This document shows, in pieces, positions 1 through 11,986 of a stretch of DNA of 38,937 nucleotides. How positions within the stretch are numbered: position 1 is the stretch's first letter; each line of letters begins with the position of its first letter. The stretch is from Toxoplasma gondii ME49. Its lineage: Eukaryota; Apicomplexa; Conoidasida; Eucoccidiorida; Sarcocystidae. The position numbers and the translations under genes are program-made. The DNA is taken from positions 121,860 through 160,796 of the forward strand of contig NC_031477.1 in assembly GCF_000006565.2 (NCBI RefSeq). Direction: 5' to 3'. The notes under the pieces are model-generated. The model saw only the letters and a program-made list of their open reading frames with translations, did not search any database and was not told where the DNA came from.

Positions 1-2456
1 ACCCATCGTTATAACATCTCCCTCAAGCACACAGAGACGCGCGACGCCTGCCGCCCACAGCATGTGCACGTTCTCCTGCGCTCCACCAAAACATTCTACG
101 GCGAGGGGTAACGATCGTTTCGCACAGCCTCGAAATACAATCGACCGACTTCAACATCATGAAGCCTCTGAGCTGCCGGTCTCGGATATCGTCCTCCTAT
201 TCGCGCCTAATCAGCACCCGCAAACCACCACTCGTCCAGTCCACGAGATGAAGTATTCGCGTTTATAGCCGCGAGCCGAAAATAAAGGCTTCCCACGGTA
301 CCAAGCGGCTCACATTTGTCGACACACATCGCCTAGGCAATGTGATGTCCGCAAAAGTGCCACACTCTCCCCGGACAAGAAAGTACACTATGCAAACGTA
401 GCCCGCTGTAGTGCGTCCCATGTTCCTCGAGATCCCCCCATCTACGCTGCGACAATATCGATGTGAATCCCGCATCTGCTCCGTGGAACACACACCACCT
501 CTAGAGCCAATTGAACCTCAACTCCCTCACAGGCACTGTCTCACTCTTCGACACTACACAGCATGGCACACAACATGTCTCTTGAACCACGCAGTCTCGC
601 TCGCTACGCCCGCACAGACCCAATCAAACCGCCTGTGTTACCTGCACCTTCTTATCACATCGTATCGACCGAGTCGATCACCGGAGAAAAACTGGGACAA
701 TCGCCCCGACGTCCCCTTTATCAGCAACCAACAGTGCTCCCGATGTAGTGCTTTCCGATCAACGGGCAGCAGGAAGTGCACATCGCCAATGTCCTGTGGA
801 CAACGAAACCAGCAGCCGGACACGATGCGGCCCTAGTGCACACAGTCAGCATATCCTGGTCACCGCCTTCACAGGCCACTCACAAAATCCGACAGAAAAC
901 TGTCCCTACTTCCTCTTCCTGGATTGCAACGTCCACCAAATGAGGCGGAGTCAACGACATGGCGACTCTCACTCGATCCCGTCACCAGTCATACAGATCA
1001 CCCATGATGCCGCCAGTCTGACACCCGTGTACGGCCACACGTGTCCTCAGCGGAGCGGCGTCATCAAATCCACCGGAAACGGCTTTCCAGCACAGCGTAC
1101 ACTGCTAGTGCTAACCTCCCCGGTAGCCTCGTTCCCACCATTGTTTGCTGGTTATGTCGCGCTACATATCGGGTACGTGTAACACAATTCAGGGATGCGA
1201 CTCAACTGAGGTCCAAGCTCGGCTCTTTCATTGCTGTTGTCTCTCCTCCGTATCCCACACCATGCGAGACACATCTCGCCAGTCTCGTACAGCCACCTGG
1301 TCCTTCCGGCATCTGTTTACCCTGAACTGCAAATCTATCTTTACGCTTCTCCCATCGCACTTGAAGGCCAGCCACATGCTCACACCGATCCCCGACACAC
1401 AAGCCACTATGCTCAGCAATCGACGACGAACAATTTGTCACCACCGCCTGCTAATGTCTCCCCCTGCAGCGTCTGCATCGCTCTCACCTACCACAGCACC
1501 CGACTCAGCGCACACAAATTGGGGTACAACGGTTGTGCGCCTGGCTTCACTGCCCTCATCGGAACAAGACCGCACTCCATCCCATGATATCGCCTCTAGT
1601 CCACCTTCAAGAAGTATACGCAATCGTATGATAAAGACCATGTACGACAAGAGATAATCGAATGTCCACAGAAAATGGGAAACCAACAGTTTGACGTTGA
1701 AACGCGCATTACCAAATCCGACACTTCCTCCATACAAGCTTTGCCTAAGCAGAATGCAGGCCGGAGGATCCATCAAGAGCGATCTCGCGCATCCAAACAC
1801 AGACACCGATCATACATGTCCTCCCGAGTCATCACCGTCCGACCTACACACGCCGACACCCGTCGCACATGAGCCGCGACGACACAGATCCACCAGCGAC
1901 ATACCTCCACTCGACCGTGCGCTTTGACACCCTAGACACCCACGCTGCCTGCTCCTCTGATAGCGTCCGGCATATGTGTCCCTTCCCACGATATGTGGCC
2001 AGTCACAGACCATGGGAACGACGACAATCTAATATCTATCTGCGTTCATGGAAATCAAAACACCTGAGTACAGGGGATCAAATCTTGAGGCGGCCGTATC
2101 CCTCGCACATACTCGGCCTCGACAGCATTAGTCGTGCTGTGTCTCTGCTCCACATGACACCTCGCCACTCAAGACGACGCATGTCCCGAGTCCCGTATTG
2201 ACGCCAGGCTAGTCACTTCTGTCAAAGTGATGGATGCGCTTCGAACTCTATGCTGAACCCACTGCACCTGGAACCCTGCTAGATGCGTCATCTCAGGACA
2301 GCCTTCATGTCACCATGCCCAGCCTCAGGAACAGTAGTTCCTGTGTCGTCGAAGCATCCCTCCCATCGCGGCACCTCCATCGCGTTATCCTACCAATGGA
2401 ATCGCATCAGCACACAAAACTCTGTTAGCAAGAATGGCGCGGCCAGCGCCGCCCAC
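1..2456. repeat. Large repeat unit, copy 1 (2456-base period)
   Basis: Bases 1 to about 945 recur almost unchanged at 2457-3401, an offset of 2456. Bases about 1850-2456 recur at about 3490-4096, an offset of 1640. The stretch about 946-1850 is found only in this copy. The plus strand is C/A-rich and G-poor. Several 60-170-residue ORFs cross the unit in all three plus frames, but they follow base composition and none shows a recognisable domain, so no gene is annotated. The window opens inside the repeat, so the true unit boundary is unknown. Confidence 0.9.
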
Positions 2457-4096
2457 CACCATCGTTATAACATCTCCCTCAAGCACACAGAGACGCGCGA
2501 CGCCTGCCGCCCACAGCATGTGCACGTTCTCCTGCGCTCCACCAAAACATTCTACGGCGAGGGGTAACGATCGTTTCGCACAGCCTCGAAATACAATCGA
2601 CCGACTTCAACATCATGAAGCCTCTGAGCTGCCGGTCTCGGATATCGTCCTCCTATTCGCGCCTAATCAGCACCCGCAAACCACCACTCGTCCAGTCCAC
2701 GAGATGAAGTATTCGCGTTTATAGCCGCGAGCCGAAAATAAAGGCTTCCCACGGTACCAAGCGGCTCACATTTGTCGACACACATCGCCTAGGCAATGTG
2801 ATGTCCGCAAAAGTGCCACACTCTCCCCGGACAAGAAAGTACACTATGCAAACGTAGCCCGCTGTAGTGCGTCCCATGTTCCTCGAGATCCCCCCATCTA
2901 CGCTGCGACAATATCGATGTGAATCCCGCATCTGCTCCGTGGAACACACACCACCTCTAGAGCCAATTGAACCTCAACTCCCTCACAGGCACTGTCTCAC
3001 TCTTCGACACTACACAGCATGGCACACAACATGTCTCTTGAACCACGCAGTCTCGCTCGCTACGCCCGCACAGACCCAATCAAACCGCCTGTGTTACCTG
3101 CACCTTCTTATCACATCGTATCGACCGAGTCGATCACCGGAGAAAAACTGGGACAATCGCCCCGACGTCCCCTTTATCAGCAACCAACAGTGCTCCCGAT
3201 GTAGTGCTTTCCGATCAACGGGCAGCAGGAAGTGCACATCGCCAATGTCCTGTGGACAACGAAACCAGCAGCCGGACACGATGCGGCCCTAGTGCACACA
3301 GTCAGCATATCCTGGTCACCGCCTTCACAGGCCACTCACAAAATCCGACAGAAAACTGTCCCTACTTCCTCTTCCTGGATTGCAACGTCCACCAAATGAG
3401 GCGGAGTCCACGACACAGCGTGGCGAATTAAATTACACCATGTCATCAGTCCCACAAATCGTGCACAAGTCCAAAACTCCGACCCACATACGCCAACACC
3501 CGTCGCACACGAGCCGCGACGACACAGATCCACCAGCGACATACCTCCACTCGACCGTGCGCTTTGACACCCTAGACACCCACGCTGCCTGCTCCTCTGA
3601 TAGCGTCCGGCATATGTGTCCCTTCCCACGATATGTGGCCAGTCACAGACCATGGGAACGACGACAATCTAATATCTATCTGCGTTCATGGAAATCAAAA
3701 CACCTGAGTACAGGGGATCAAATCTTGAGGCGGCCGTATCCCTCGCACATACTCGGCCTCGACAGCATTAGTCGTGCTGTGTCTCTGCTCCACATGACAC
3801 CTCGCCACTCAAGACGACGCATGTCCCGAGTCCCGTATTGACGCCAGGCTAGTCACTTCTGTCAAAGTGATGGATGCGCTTCGAACTCTATGCTGAACCC
3901 ACTGCACCTGGAACCCTGCTAGATGCGTCATCTCAGGACAGCCTTCATGTCACCATGCCCAGCCTCAGGAACAGTAGTTCCTGTGTCGTCGAAGCATCCC
4001 TCCCATCGCGGCACCTCCATCGCGTTATCCTACCAATGGAATCGCATCAGCACACAAAACTCTGTTAGCAAGAATGGCGCGGCCAGCGCCGCCCAT
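2457..4096. repeat. Large repeat unit, copy 2, internally shortened to 1640 bases
   Basis: This is the second copy of the unit above. It follows copy 1 to about 3401, then carries about 85 bases of different sequence, then resumes matching copy 1 from about 3490 onward (copy 1 position 1850). The net loss against copy 1 is 816 bases. Away from the junction the two copies are nearly identical, which points to recent duplication or array homogenisation. No gene is called. Confidence 0.88.
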
Positions 4097-4238
4097 CACC
4101 ATCGTTATAACATCTCCCTCAAGCACACAGAGACGCGCGACGCCTGCCGTCCACAGCATGTGCACGTTCTCCTGCGCTCCACCAAAACATTCTACGGCGA
4201 GGGGTAACGATCGTTTCGCACAGCCTCGAAATACAATC
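4097..4238. repeat. Start of a third copy of the large repeat
   Basis: About 140 bases match the starts of the two preceding copies (1-141 and 2457-2597) with a few substitutions. Identity ends abruptly near 4238, where the sequence changes from the shared tract to unrelated C-rich DNA. This is the right-hand edge of the array. Confidence 0.8.
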
Positions 4239-7200
4239 GATCAGATTCAGAGTGGTGAAACAACGGATTCCTTGCCTACCTTCTTCACCTAGTCGACATC
4301 AGCAACCACCCACTGATCCATTTCAGGTGGCCAATCCAACTGGAGTCGGTTGCCGATAGTACAAGTCGCCTGTGAAGCAAGCATCGTGAATCGTCTACAC
4401 CGGTAGCCTCGTCGGGGAGACGTCACCACATGGTTGAGACCCGTCGCCTACCAGGCAGTGCACGTTGAGCACGTACTTGCCTTCGTTGCCTACGACACCT
4501 ATTGCGTTCTATAGAAATGCTGTTGATCCGATAGGGTCAGCCTCAGGACCACATCACAGGGCTTGAAACATGCACGAGCCCACAATCAAAACGATTTCAG
4601 CTCTCCACCTGCACTGTCAGTCGCCTGCGCACCACATCTCATGATACAGGTCACATCTCTCGACCCAAGTATGGATGCAGGCGCCAAAGGATTGTCACAG
4701 TCACGGCTACGCATCCTACGCCATGCTGGTCTGATCCCGTCGGGTTCTCCATCCGTGTTTTCCATGAAAGAAACAAACCATCTGCCACCACAGGCACCAG
4801 TCGGCGAGCTGGTGCCAGCCTTCACTTACACGTCTCAACCTCTGCGGCGTCTGCATCGCGCTCCGCCAACATTGGACCAGCATCAGCGCACGGAACTCCA
4901 TAAAACGAGAATCCTCCCCATCACGGCACCACATTAGATCAAACGGAGAGGCTGACAGCCACCGTTGACACAACGTTCGGCCACCAATCACCAAAGTGGT
5001 GCGCCGCGGGAGATTATTGGTATCTACCAGGAGGTCCCCGATCAGACGATCTTGAGTATCTCTCCTACCTTCTTTCCCTATGCAATAGTGACAGAACAGA
5101 TATAGACCAAGTAACGAGGAGTTCCGTGCTTGCACTCGAAGCACGTCGCTGACGCAGCATTTCGCCTCTGATGTCAGTGGAGACACGCGCCCATGACAGC
5201 CCCTGTTCTCATCAAGACGACGCCATCACATTCACCCCAACCCACTGGGTACCAGAAAGTGCACTGTGGGAACCTCGTTGGACCTGCCGCCTACGCCACC
5301 GCTCGCGTTCGCCTTGTACCTCGCTATACAGCCGACACTGATAATAGAGCTCATCAGTTGAAGCATTTAGGACCCTACCATAATAAGCTCCCGCCTCGTC
5401 GCCGGCGTCAACTCGCTCCTTCGAATCACGCCAAAAACAAAAAGTGCGCAGTTCATCACTCGATATAATTGACGTTGCCGGTCCCTATTGCCGCTATCCA
5501 AGCACTCTTTACTTTTTCCCTCTGTTCTATTTTCGCCTCGTCCCGAAGCTAGCTGCCTGATCACCCCTCTTCCCCAAAGCCAGTGCACCCGCCGCAGCAC
5601 ATGCTGCAAAAAGCGAACGGTTTCCTCCCACTGCCGACGTATCGCTCCTTCTGAAGTTTCGGCATCCGGTCCTCCTACCGCCGTACCCCCACCAGCGCTT
5701 AAACCCTTGGAGACACAAATCATCTGCCTTGCTCCAGTGCCCTCATCATCGTGATACCATACTCGACGGCACGGCAACACTTTCGCTCAACCGTTTCAAA
5801 AACTGTGGTATTTCACAGCGCTCCGGGATAATCTGAAGTAGCAGAAAACGAATACTCAACGCAGTCCGACGAGTGACGTCTGAAAATCCAATCATTCATC
5901 TTCTACTAAGCCTCAAAAGTCATCTGTCGTACTCCTATTGCCTAGAAAAGCACAATAGGGCAATCATCCAGTTAACGGAGTGACGAATCGGATGACCGCT
6001 AGTCGGCGACAGTATACTTCACCTCTTGATGCCAGCTGGTTGACTCCCTCATGTGGATCTCCCTACCGTCCAGAAGAGGATACCACAAAATGCACCGCTG
6101 TCCACCACCTAGGAGATAGTGCACTTTGAAAACCCAGACACCTATCTTGCCTGCTCTGCTGTTTGAGATCCCCACCTGTGTCGGGACACTACCAACGATA
6201 ACCACAGTTCATAAGCCGGAACAGCTGCAATCTCACAACAAAATCTCGGCTCTTTCATGCCATCGTTTGTCGTCTCCAACTTACACCTCACCATTCGGAT
6301 CGCACTGTTTGAGTCACTTACTCAAAATGACCGCCATTCGTCAAGCCCCATGCTGCTCACATCTCTTTCAGAACCTGCGTTCATGTTCGACCCGAGAAGC
6401 TGCGGCCGCCGCAAAACACGCAACTTCTGGCGAAGCGTTTGCTGCCACCGCCTGCATACACCCCCTCCCCGCAGCGTCCGAACTCGCACCCTCATACCAT
6501 TGTACACGTATCATGGGACGCAGCCACGGGCGCCAGCGGGGTGCACCTGGTGACACCATCATCATGAGCAGAGTATCGCAGCTGATCACGCTCCAAAACC
6601 ACGTTTCCACTGTTCACAAAATGTTCGTATTATCCTATGGTTCGTCGCAACATCCTTTGGTCAGGTGCATTGTAAGGCGGCGGGGAAACCAACTGCTTGA
6701 GCGCATACCACGCAGCTTCGATTAAGCATGTCGCCTCGGTCATCCCTACATCTAGAAGCTGACCAACATCAAGGAACAATCGTCCAATCCACCACGTGAT
6801 GAATTCAATATCAGCTCATCGCCAGCAATTCCGGCCACCCACGATCCCACCCGTTTGATCCGCATATGCCGACGGCTGCGTCCGCCCGCGGGCGACGCCC
6901 ACAGGTGCGCCGCAGGCCACCACATGTGTGCCGTGGTTCTACGAAAAACTACAAACCACCACTGCCTCCTCCGCTGCTCCAGTTTGCGATGTGTGTTGGT
7001 CCACCACTGATAGGAATGCCTCCGTTCATGCGATAAGTCGTCTACAACTCTAGCATGAAGCCTACCTCAAGGGTTCATCACCATCGTTTCTCTCCTTCGG
7101 GACATATTCTATGTTGCACCGAGCATCGCTCCGCCCACGTACTTGCGTCTGGGCTCTCCACTCCGGCCAGTGCTGTGGCTACCCATCGAATATCTATGTC

Positions 7201-8154
7201 CATTTGCGAAAAGTAACATGTTCTATCTTAGCAACTGTCCCCGCCCGACCATACCGAGCAGGCGAACACCCCTTTACTGCCGCCGCGTACACAGGTCTCC
7301 TCATGAAGCGTGCGCATCGCGCCCTCCTCTCAGTGAAGCCGCTTCGGGAAGACGGGCAATGCGCTTTGTGATGATGCCCGCACGGCCACAGCACCACAAT
7401 TCATAAAATGACAACAAGGTATTAGTACATCATAAACATGATTCAGACTTTCTGTAGTACGTCATCAAAACGTTGTGAAAAACGAAACGAGAGACAAGCT
7501 GCGCATACGGGAAACAAACCAACGGACTTCCGAGCAAATGGTCCCCCCACCCCCCACATTCTTAACGCATTTACCCTTACTGTTCGCAGCTGGTGGGCGC
7601 AGAACAGTCGTCTGAAGCATGCTCTGGTGCATCCGATTTCAAGCGGTCGCCGATAATACACGTCACCCAGGAAACCACCGGCATGATCCGCGTATGACGA
7701 CACATGTGACAGAGGCATGATACGAATACCAACGGAGCCAGAAAGGACCTTGGAGGCGAGTGTGCACGAAGAAGCAGTAGCCACCCACGATGTTTATTCC
7801 AGTGCTCTAGTTCAGTATCTAGGTCTCATATCGCGACAGTACCAACACAAGCGCCACAGTTCACGCAAATAATCCAGATGACCCCGAGATCAACAAGATC
7901 TCGGCTTCTATCTGTAGATGTCTCTCTATTCCTCAATATCCTGCATAATAACCACTACATCGGTCGAGTAATATATTGTTGCCGGCTCTAACAACACGTG
8001 CCAAGCAGTAGTCTCCAATCTAACTTTGCATCGTTCCATCACGTCCGAAAACTAGCAACATGTTTGACTCCACCAAACGACACCTCAACATGATATACAA
8101 CCGTCGGCAAACCGACTGCTCCCATAACCTACACCTCCCTCCTCCTCTAGCGTC
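4239..8154. other. C/A-rich non-repeated tract, no convincing gene
   Basis: This 3.9 kb stretch does not recur elsewhere in the window at high identity. It has the same C-rich, G-poor plus strand and the same scattered short motifs as the flanking repeats. It is probably old, diverged satellite. ORFs of 60-199 residues occur in several overlapping frames on both strands (the longest is plus 6126-6725), but I see no family motif, conserved frame or splice pattern. I annotate nothing coding here. Confidence 0.6.
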
Positions 8155-8697
8155 TGCATCACGTTTTCCTCCACTGCACAGGCACCAGCACAGACAGCAC
8201 AGAGGGACCAACTGTGTGGTTCCTTCCAAAACCCTCCCTATGCTGCCTTCACACCTGACCATACACCACCGCTGCCGACATCGCTGCTCATCCATGGTGC
8301 ACTATCTCCTCTGTTTCTCCTGGCTATTCTATAGTCAAAGAGAACTGTAGCGTAGTGCAGCCGCGCCAGAGATCACTGCCAATCCAACCATGATTTGCCC
8401 TATCACCCTGTCTAGGTCTCCCTCCATACCATCTTGTTCTACCCACGAGTAACAACAGAGAAATGCTTCGTTTTTCACGGGCGCGATCTCGACCGTCGTC
8501 ATACAGTCACAGGCCACCACGATGTCGGTGACGCCATCCATTCCATCTCCCAGCAATGGTTACCCATCTACCGCCATGCTGTTTCACCAAGTCCGGAAAC
8601 TGGTCGCACATTCTATCCGAGCAAATGACATCTCGACACGATATGCAACTGTTAGCGAGTCACTTCATATCATCGCCCAGAAATATCTCCTCTGTCG
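8155..8697. repeat. 544-base tandem satellite, unit 1
   Basis: This is the first unit of a head-to-tail array with period 544. Its first 50 or so bases are more diverged from the later units than the rest, including one indel, as expected for an array edge. The remainder differs from units 2 and 3 by scattered substitutions. Confidence 0.85.
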
Positions 8698-9241
8698 TCT
8701 GCATCACGTTTTCTCCACTGCTCCCGCACCGACACAGACAGCACAGGGGGACCAACTGTGTGGTTCCTTCCAAAACCCTCCCTATGCTGCCTTCACACCT
8801 GACCATACACCACCGCTGCCGACATCGCTGCTCATCCATGGTACACTATCTCCTTTGTTTCTCCTGGCTATTCTATAGTCAAAGAGAACTGTAGCGTAGT
8901 GCAGCCGCGCCAGGGATCACTGCCAATCCAACCATGATTTGCCCTATCACCCTGTCTAGGTCTCCCTCCATACCATCTTGCTCTACCCACGAGTAACAAC
9001 AGAGAAATGCTTCGTTTTTCACGGGCGCGATCTCGACCGTCGCCATACAGTCACAGGCCACCACGATGTCGGCGACGCCATCCATTCCATCTCCCAGCAA
9101 TGGCTACCCATCTACCGCCATGCTGTTTCACCAAGTCCGGAAACTGGTCGCACATTCTATCCGAGCAAATGACATCTCGACACGATATGCAACTGTTAGC
9201 GAGTCACTTCATATCATCGCCCAGAAATATCTCCTCTGTCG
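8698..9241. repeat. 544-base tandem satellite, unit 2
   Basis: This unit is nearly identical to unit 3. Spot differences are single-base changes such as C/T. The plus ORFs of about 112-143 residues that run through each unit exist in several frames at once and are not separate genes. Confidence 0.92.
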
Positions 9242-9785
9242 TCTGCATCACGTTTTCTCCACTGCTCCCGCACCGACACAGACAGCACAGGGGGACCAAC
9301 TGTGTGGTTCCTTCCAAAACCCTCCCTATGCTGCCTTCACACCTGACCATACACCACCGCTGCCGACATCGCTGCTCATCCATGGTGCACTATCTCCTCT
9401 GTTTCTCCTGGCTATTCTATAGTCAAAGAGAACTGTAGCGTAGTGCAGCCGCGCCAGAGATCACTGCCAATCCAACCATGATTTGCCCTATCACCCTGTC
9501 TAGGTCTCCCTCCATACCATCTTGTTCTACCCACGAGTCACAACAGAGAAATGCTTCGTTTTTCACGGGCGCGATCTCGACCGTTGCCATACAGTCACAG
9601 GCCACCACGATGTCGGCGACGCCATCCATTCCATCTCCCAGCAATGGTTACCCATCTACCGCCATGCTGTTTCACCAAGTCCGGAAACTGGTCGCACATT
9701 CTATCCGAGCAAATGACATCTCGACACGATATGCAACTGTTAGCGAGTCACTTCATATCATCGCCCAGAAATATCTCCTCTGTCG
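9242..9785. repeat. 544-base tandem satellite, unit 3
   Basis: The offset from unit 2 is exactly 544 bases, with only scattered substitutions. With units 1 and 2 it forms a homogenised core. Confidence 0.92.
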
Positions 9786-10010
9786 TCTGCATCACGTTTT
9801 CTCCACTGCTCCCGCACCGACACAGACAGCACAGGGGGACCAACTGTGTGGTTCCTTCCAAAACCCTCCCTATGCTGCCTTCACACCTGACCATACACCA
9901 CCGCTGCCGACATCGCTGTTCATCCACGGCACACTGTCACCTTTGTTTCATCCGATCATTCTGTAGTGAATGATTAGTGTAGCGTAGTGCAGCCGCGCCA
10001 CGGGCCCCTG
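9786..10010. repeat. 544-base satellite, partial unit 4, degenerating
   Basis: The first 130 or so bases match units 2 and 3. From about 9920 substitutions become frequent, although the order of short blocks is still that of the unit until about 10000. The gradual decay marks the right border of the array and the start of the central island. Confidence 0.8.
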
Positions 10011-10320
10011 CCACTATCCTGTCGGTGTTTCCGAATCGCCCGCCCTCTCAAGCGACGTGGCACCAATGCCGAGTGGCACTCTCCAACATGCGCCTACAGC
10101 CTGTATAGGAACACCTCAATGCAGCAGAGATTTGGTTTCAGCAGATTAGCTACCGCCTGCTGCACGTCCCATCACGAACTCAAGTCGAGTGGGAAGCGCC
10201 CACTGGACCGTCCAGCACTGGCGATGTAGTTCATGTCAGACGCCCACACGCATTGAAACCGTACCGAGACAAAATATTGCCGCTGCACAGTTACGACTCG
10301 CTTCTCCCTTCTTGATCATC
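10011..10320. other. Array-to-island transition, no gene seen
   Basis: The sequence passes from C-rich satellite-like DNA into more balanced DNA. It lies just downstream of the minus-strand reverse-transcriptase relic, where an RNase H or other C-terminal part of a retroelement polyprotein could be expected. I could not recognise one. Confidence 0.4.
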
Positions 10321-10892
10321 TCAACCATGTAGGAGACTGCACTCACTGAGACCAGGATTAGCATGATCATGAGTCTTTAAAAATGCGCTTGCCATCAATC
10401 CAGTGAAAGCAGTACATATAAACTACTTTCGAAAGGACCTCGCGCATGCATCAACAAGTCGCTCGCAAGTCATTCGCTTCCGCCGGGAGAAATATGCCAA
10501 GCAGCATACACCTCCTACACGAAACGTGTCAACCGAAACAACTGTGCGGCACTTCCACCGCACCCTGATACTCCAGCCCCCCCCCCTCCCCGCAGGCTAG
10601 CATTGCATCAGAATACGCAGTGTCCACGCCAACGATGCGGGCTAACGACGCAACCAAACGCATAAAAATCATACAGTCACGACTATCAAAGAAACGTGAC
10701 GCCTGGTCCACATAGAAATCGTCCACACAGTTGACACCTAAACCATGCATTCTCAATGCGTTCCGCAAACACAATCATGTCGAAACTTTCCAGTACCTTT
10801 GCAAATGCCGCAAAGATTCGTGTGGCAAAACACCTGATGGGATTGTCTCTGGCGAGTTGAGTGACATACCTTCTGGCCGCCTGTAGCAGCTA
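10321..10892 (-). pseudogene. Decayed reverse transcriptase (retrotransposon relic)
   Basis: The minus strand reads as a reverse transcriptase split over three frames. The upstream segment (10889 down to about 10700) contains ATRIFAAFAKVLE, which resembles the APRIFSAVADALE-type block before the active site. A second frame (10774 down to 10451, one stop at 10529-10531) contains CVDDFYV at about 10709-10729, matching the x-[YFC]-x-DD palm motif, followed by the LEYQG block expected at the YLG position. A third frame (about 10520 down to 10321, one stop at 10423-10425) contains ERLVDACARSF and TAFTGLMASAF, matching the alpha-helical K/L...GxL connection after the palm. Block order and rough spacing are right. 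The frame changes and stops make it non-functional, and a run of ten Cs near 10577-10586 sits beside one break. A DIRS- or Pao-like origin is possible, but the class is not settled. An alternative is a gene with tiny introns: GT...AG pairs of 55 and 49 bases would join parts of it. Confidence 0.5.
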
Positions 10893-11693
10893 CCTCATCA
10901 CCTCCGCGTACCCTCTGGAGCTGGCCGAATACGGCGCGCCACATCACGCGCGGAACCCGTGTGCGACACCGGATACTGGCGAGCACCCTCCTCATGCAGC
11001 AGTTGTTGTAGACTATTTCAACGCTTTGGCAAGGACACAGTGCGTGGCATTAAAAAACACAACTCAAATGTCTCGCGGCGTCGCTTCTCTACTCTTGTAA
11101 ACCGCATGAATTGAAAAGCGCTGGGTTGATTCTCCCGCCCATCACGACTAATATCAAACCAAGCGCCGCATGAAGTCAGCCAAAAAATTAGCTGTTGTGC
11201 GTGTTGCTCCTGAGGAAGGCGTAGACAAAATGTATCTCCAGGTAGGAAACGAAAGAGGCAGCCAGTCTCAGTCAGTCAGAGCTGGTGGTGTGTTGATTAG
11301 TTTCATCAACGGGGACACCTCTTTCAGGTCACAGTGGCGGTGCACTTCACGGTGCATTCAAACAACCGTTCTAGACTGTCGACGAGTGTGATGTAGCCGG
11401 AACTAGAAAATGAGTTAAAACGTTTCGTCGTTGTTGTGCCATCCCCGTTGAGAGCTATGGAAATACGTATTTTAGAAAAATGCTTCCACGAAACACCAAA
11501 CCGCGTGACAGGCCATTCGCCAACGCCCTCGACACGGGACCGCTGTTTCGCCGCTGATGCAACTGTCCAGTAGAACTACACCAATGAGGGGAAAATCTAG
11601 CTTTTTAAAACGTGTTGTCGCAACGGAGGGTGGGTGGGGAATGTGGAAAAGTTATCCTTGCGTTTTGGAGAGTTGGTAACGCCTTAGTCGTCT
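10893..11693. other. Island DNA upstream of the RT relic, no defined gene
   Basis: Minus-strand fragments here (for example a 47-codon open tract ending near 11008 and containing FDISRDGREN) may be further decayed N-terminal parts of the same retroelement, but I cannot align them to a motif with confidence. On the plus strand an ATG at 11170 opens 73 codons whose first 24 are followed by a good splice donor (CAG/GTAGGA at about 11241), possibly a first exon. Neither is strong enough to call. Confidence 0.35.
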
Positions 11694-11912
11694 TTAATGA
11701 AAAGCACGCTGCCGGTGTCCTGTTGTTGCGAGGACAAACCTTACGCACTCGTCCTCGTCGCCGCCACCTTCTGCAAGTCTCCGTCCAGTGCCGCCTTCAA
11801 TTGCGCCATTGGCGTTTTTCATCAACTCTTGCCGGCACTGGCGTAGCTTAACAGCAGCCAGCAAGAGCCCCAAGAAGGCGGTCGACATAAAGACCACCAT
11901 GGTTGCAGTCAT
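11694..11912 (-). CDS. Hypothetical small protein with N-terminal hydrophobic segment and RRLAE motif
   Basis: This 72-residue ORF starts at an ATG at 11912 on the minus strand. The frame stays open further upstream, so the start is a choice, made because it places a hydrophobic run at residues 5-20 like a signal peptide or signal anchor. A basic stretch follows (residues 22-32), then RRLAE at residues 44-48 and an acidic GGGDEDEC patch. RRLAE fits the RxLxE (PEXEL) and RRLxx (TEXEL) protease-site patterns known from apicomplexan exported proteins, at a plausible distance from a signal sequence. The organism is not established, and a five-residue motif can occur by chance. No homologue is recognised. 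It could equally be one exon of a longer gene, or a shadow frame. Confidence 0.25.
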   Translation of the reverse strand: MTATMVVFMSTAFLGLLLAAVKLRQCRQELMKNANGAIEGGTGRRLAEGGGDEDECVRFVLATTGHRQRAFH

Positions 11913-11986
11913 CTTTTTACGACGTAATGTCACCAGCTGCTTCTCAGCGTGGCTACTTCTGCATTGAAACAGGCAGGCACACGTAA

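Noticed and set aside
6126..6725. 199-residue plus ORF as a gene
   Set aside because: It lies in C-rich sequence with other open frames overlapping it on both strands. The composition is low in acidic residues and no motif or splice signal supports it.
8985..9438. 118-143-residue ORFs in each 544-base unit
   Set aside because: Overlapping frames are open simultaneously and copies are too similar to test selection. There is no start context or motif.
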